From: Synergistaceae bacterium
GTDB taxonomy: Bacteria; Synergistota; Synergistia; Synergistales; Aminobacteriaceae
Assembly: GCA_017427625.1 (NCBI GenBank)
Contig: JAFRSL010000186.1
Location: 1 to 7,705, forward strand
Length of the DNA: 7,705 nt
Direction of reading: 5' to 3'
Positions 6,420 through 7,705 of this stretch are shown here, one piece after another (position 1 is the stretch's first letter; every line of letters begins with the position of its first letter). Both the position numbers and the translations under genes were made by a program. The notes below the pieces were generated by a model, which searched no databases, had not been told where the DNA came from, and saw only the letters and a program-made list of their open reading frames with translations.

Positions 6420-7136
6420 TCAAACTATACCGCCATTAAATATTTTAGTGTAGAGTTCGGAAAATGACAAACTCACGAACTCACCGCTTCCCAAATTTTC
6501 GAGCCTCATCTTCCCGATTTTCCTCCGTATCAGCTTCTCAACCCTGAAGCCCGCGCTCTTTGCCATCAGTCTGACCTCCCTTTTCAGGCCCTCGACGATC
6601 ACAATACTGACCCATTGATTCGCAGGTTCTCTTTCCATCACATTGATACTTATCGGCTTAACGTGTCGGCCTTCCTCAATCTCGAATCCTTTTCGCCAGC
6701 GTTCAATCTGTTTCGCGTTAATCGGAATATTGAGAAGTGCCTCGTACTCTTTGCGGATTTCCTTCGAGGGGTGAAGAATGCTCTGTGTGAACTGGCCGTC
6801 ATTCGTGAGGATTAGGAGACCTTCTGACTCACGGTCGAGTCTTCCGACAGGGTAGAGCCTCTCTTCATGGCCGCGAATAAGGTCAACAACAACAGGATCA
6901 TACTTGTCGCTTGCGGCGCAGACGTAACCTGCGGGCTTATTGATGACGTAGTAGACATGCTGGGAAATTTTCAGCGGCTTACGGTCGAGTGTAACAGTGT
7001 CATTCTCAGTGTCAACGTCAAAGAAGGGCGCGAGAACTATTTTGCCGTTCACCTGCACCCTTCCGCTAAGGATTATTGTCTCGGATTTGCGCCTCGATGC
7101 CGCTCCGCACGATGACAAGTAAGCGTTCAATCTCAT
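6420..7136 (-). CDS. rluB: RluB-type 23S rRNA pseudouridine synthase (RsuA family)
   Basis: Pseudouridine synthase of the RsuA/RluB/E/F group, which isomerises a uridine in rRNA, most likely in 23S rRNA near the peptidyl transferase centre. The 238-residue protein starts with an S4 RNA-binding domain (MRLNAYLSSCGAASRR... about 1-48), then the catalytic domain with INKPAGY (65-71), GRLDRESEGLLILTNDG (98-114), where D101 is the catalytic aspartate, EGLKREVRLM (182-191) and KLIRRKIGKMRLENL (201-215). Size and position right after scpB match the scpA-scpB-rluB order common in Firmicutes-like genomes, which favours RluB over RsuA or RluE/F; the exact target uridine remains inferred. ATG at 7136 overlaps the scpB stop as ATGA and has GAGGAGG 7 nt upstream. 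The EGLKREV form differs slightly from the more usual EGRNRQV. Confidence 0.92.
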   Translation of the reverse strand: MRLNAYLSSCGAASRRKSETIILSGRVQVNGKIVLAPFFDVDTENDTVTLDRKPLKISQHVYYVINKPAGYVCAASDKYDPVVVDLIRGHEERLYPVGRLDRESEGLLILTNDGQFTQSILHPSKEIRKEYEALLNIPINAKQIERWRKGFEIEEGRHVKPISINVMEREPANQWVSIVIVEGLKREVRLMAKSAGFRVEKLIRRKIGKMRLENLGSGEFVSLSFSELYTKIFNGGIV

Positions 7137-7681
7137 GTTGATTCCTCCTCTGTGTCGATTTCTTCAGGTGCTGGAATGTCAGCAATCTCATTTATCCCGA
7201 AAACTTCAAGGAATTTCACCGTCGTAACATAAAGCAATGACGGACGGCCTTCCTTTTTGCGCCCCGCTGTCCTGACGAGTCCAAGCTCCAATAATTTTGC
7301 GAGAGGGCTTCCTGAATTTACCCCGCGAATTTCGTCAATTTCGCTGCGAGTTACGGGCTGCTTAGAGGCGATTACTGCGGCGGTCTCGATTGCTGCTCTG
7401 CTTAGACGGACGCGCTTCTTCCCTGCGTTGTCGCGGAAGTTTCCGACGGTCTCAGAAAGCTCCGGGCGCGTCTCAATCACCCAGTCCCCCGCGATGTTCC
7501 TCAAGTACACCCCGTGATTCTCACCGTCAAGGACTCCGGCAAGTTCCGAGAGTGCATTCTTTAATTCACGGCCTGAAACTCCGAGTGCCTCCCTTAGTTC
7601 GCGCTCTGTTACGGGCGACGGCGAGACGAACAGGAGAGCTTCAACCTTTCGGGCTAATTCTGACATCTGCGAATAATTCAT
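7133..7681 (-). CDS. scpB: Segregation and condensation protein ScpB
   Basis: Subunit of the SMC-ScpA-ScpB condensin, which compacts and separates replicated chromosomes; ScpB dimers bind ScpA and hold the SMC heads. The protein has two winged-helix domains: the first at about 6-75, from RKVEALLFVSPSPVTERELREAL, the second from about 90, with the hallmark LSRAAIETAAVIASKQPVTR (93-112), followed by EIDEIRGVNS (114-123) and GRPSLLYVTTVKFLEVFGI. The tail is acidic (EEIDTEEEST). From ATG at 7681 it has 182 residues, normal for the family. The frame also allows a TTG at 7690 (185 residues); I prefer the ATG because AGGA lies 9 nt before it. The stop overlaps the rluB start. scpA is expected immediately upstream, beyond the window edge. 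Confidence 0.94.
   Translation of the reverse strand: MNYSQMSELARKVEALLFVSPSPVTERELREALGVSGRELKNALSELAGVLDGENHGVYLRNIAGDWVIETRPELSETVGNFRDNAGKKRVRLSRAAIETAAVIASKQPVTRSEIDEIRGVNSGSPLAKLLELGLVRTAGRKKEGRPSLLYVTTVKFLEVFGINEIADIPAPEEIDTEEEST
7144..7150 (-). promoter_or_regulatory. Strong ribosome binding site of the RluB-type gene, inside the scpB 3' end
   Basis: On the minus strand this is GAGGAGG, 7 nt before the ATG at 7136. It is formed by the codons for the acidic Glu-Glu-Glu tail of ScpB, so the same bases encode the ScpB C-terminus and initiate the next gene. It confirms the start of the pseudouridine synthase and suggests that this gene can be translated well on its own, not just by coupling. 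Confidence 0.75.
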
Positions 7682-7705
7682 CTTGCTCAATCCTAGCCTT
7701 CCCCA

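Overview
The window holds ten genes, all read from the minus strand, so transcription runs from high to low coordinates. Nine are complete or nearly so: scpB, an RluB-type pseudouridine synthase, an HDOD/HD-fold protein, cmk, a PlsC-type acyltransferase, yicC, gmk, a small two-helix membrane protein of unknown function, and ftsH. The tenth, at the low-coordinate edge, is the first 124 codons of a secreted surface-type protein cut by the window boundary. No rRNA, tRNA, CRISPR array, insertion sequence or convincing intrinsic terminator was seen.

The organism is a bacterium, probably a diderm anaerobe. The block scpB-rluB-cmk-plsC resembles Clostridia and their relatives, and yicC-gmk is widespread. 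The leading secreted protein carries a W-x-P-I-G ... F-x-G-x-I-D-G-G-G-H-T ... G-L-F-G pattern common in surface proteins of gut and rumen anaerobes. Synergistota is my best guess, made from general gene order and protein style and not from any marker; confidence is modest.

Layout. From 7681 down to 2774 the genes are packed almost without gaps. Stop and start codons overlap as ATGA at scpB/rluB, yicC/gmk and gmk/147-aa protein. cmk and plsC overlap by 14 nt, and plsC and yicC are 2 nt apart. The largest gaps inside the cluster are 32 nt (before the HDOD gene) and 27 nt (before ftsH). This looks like one long housekeeping transcription unit, with ftsH at its end. A 62-nt gap then separates ftsH from the secreted protein gene, which has its own strong ribosome binding site and a plausible promoter overlapping the ftsH 3' end.

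Functionally the cluster joins chromosome condensation (ScpB), rRNA modification (RluB type), a regulatory HD-fold protein, CMP and GMP phosphorylation (Cmk, Gmk), phospholipid synthesis (PlsC), RNA turnover (YicC) and membrane proteolysis (FtsH). These are growth-linked functions, and the grouping suggests shared expression with growth rate. The two least explained members are the 147-aa membrane protein between gmk and ftsH, in the place where rpoZ often follows gmk, and the HDOD protein upstream of cmk. I found no clear evidence of a new defence or mobile system; this is mainly a core-genome region.
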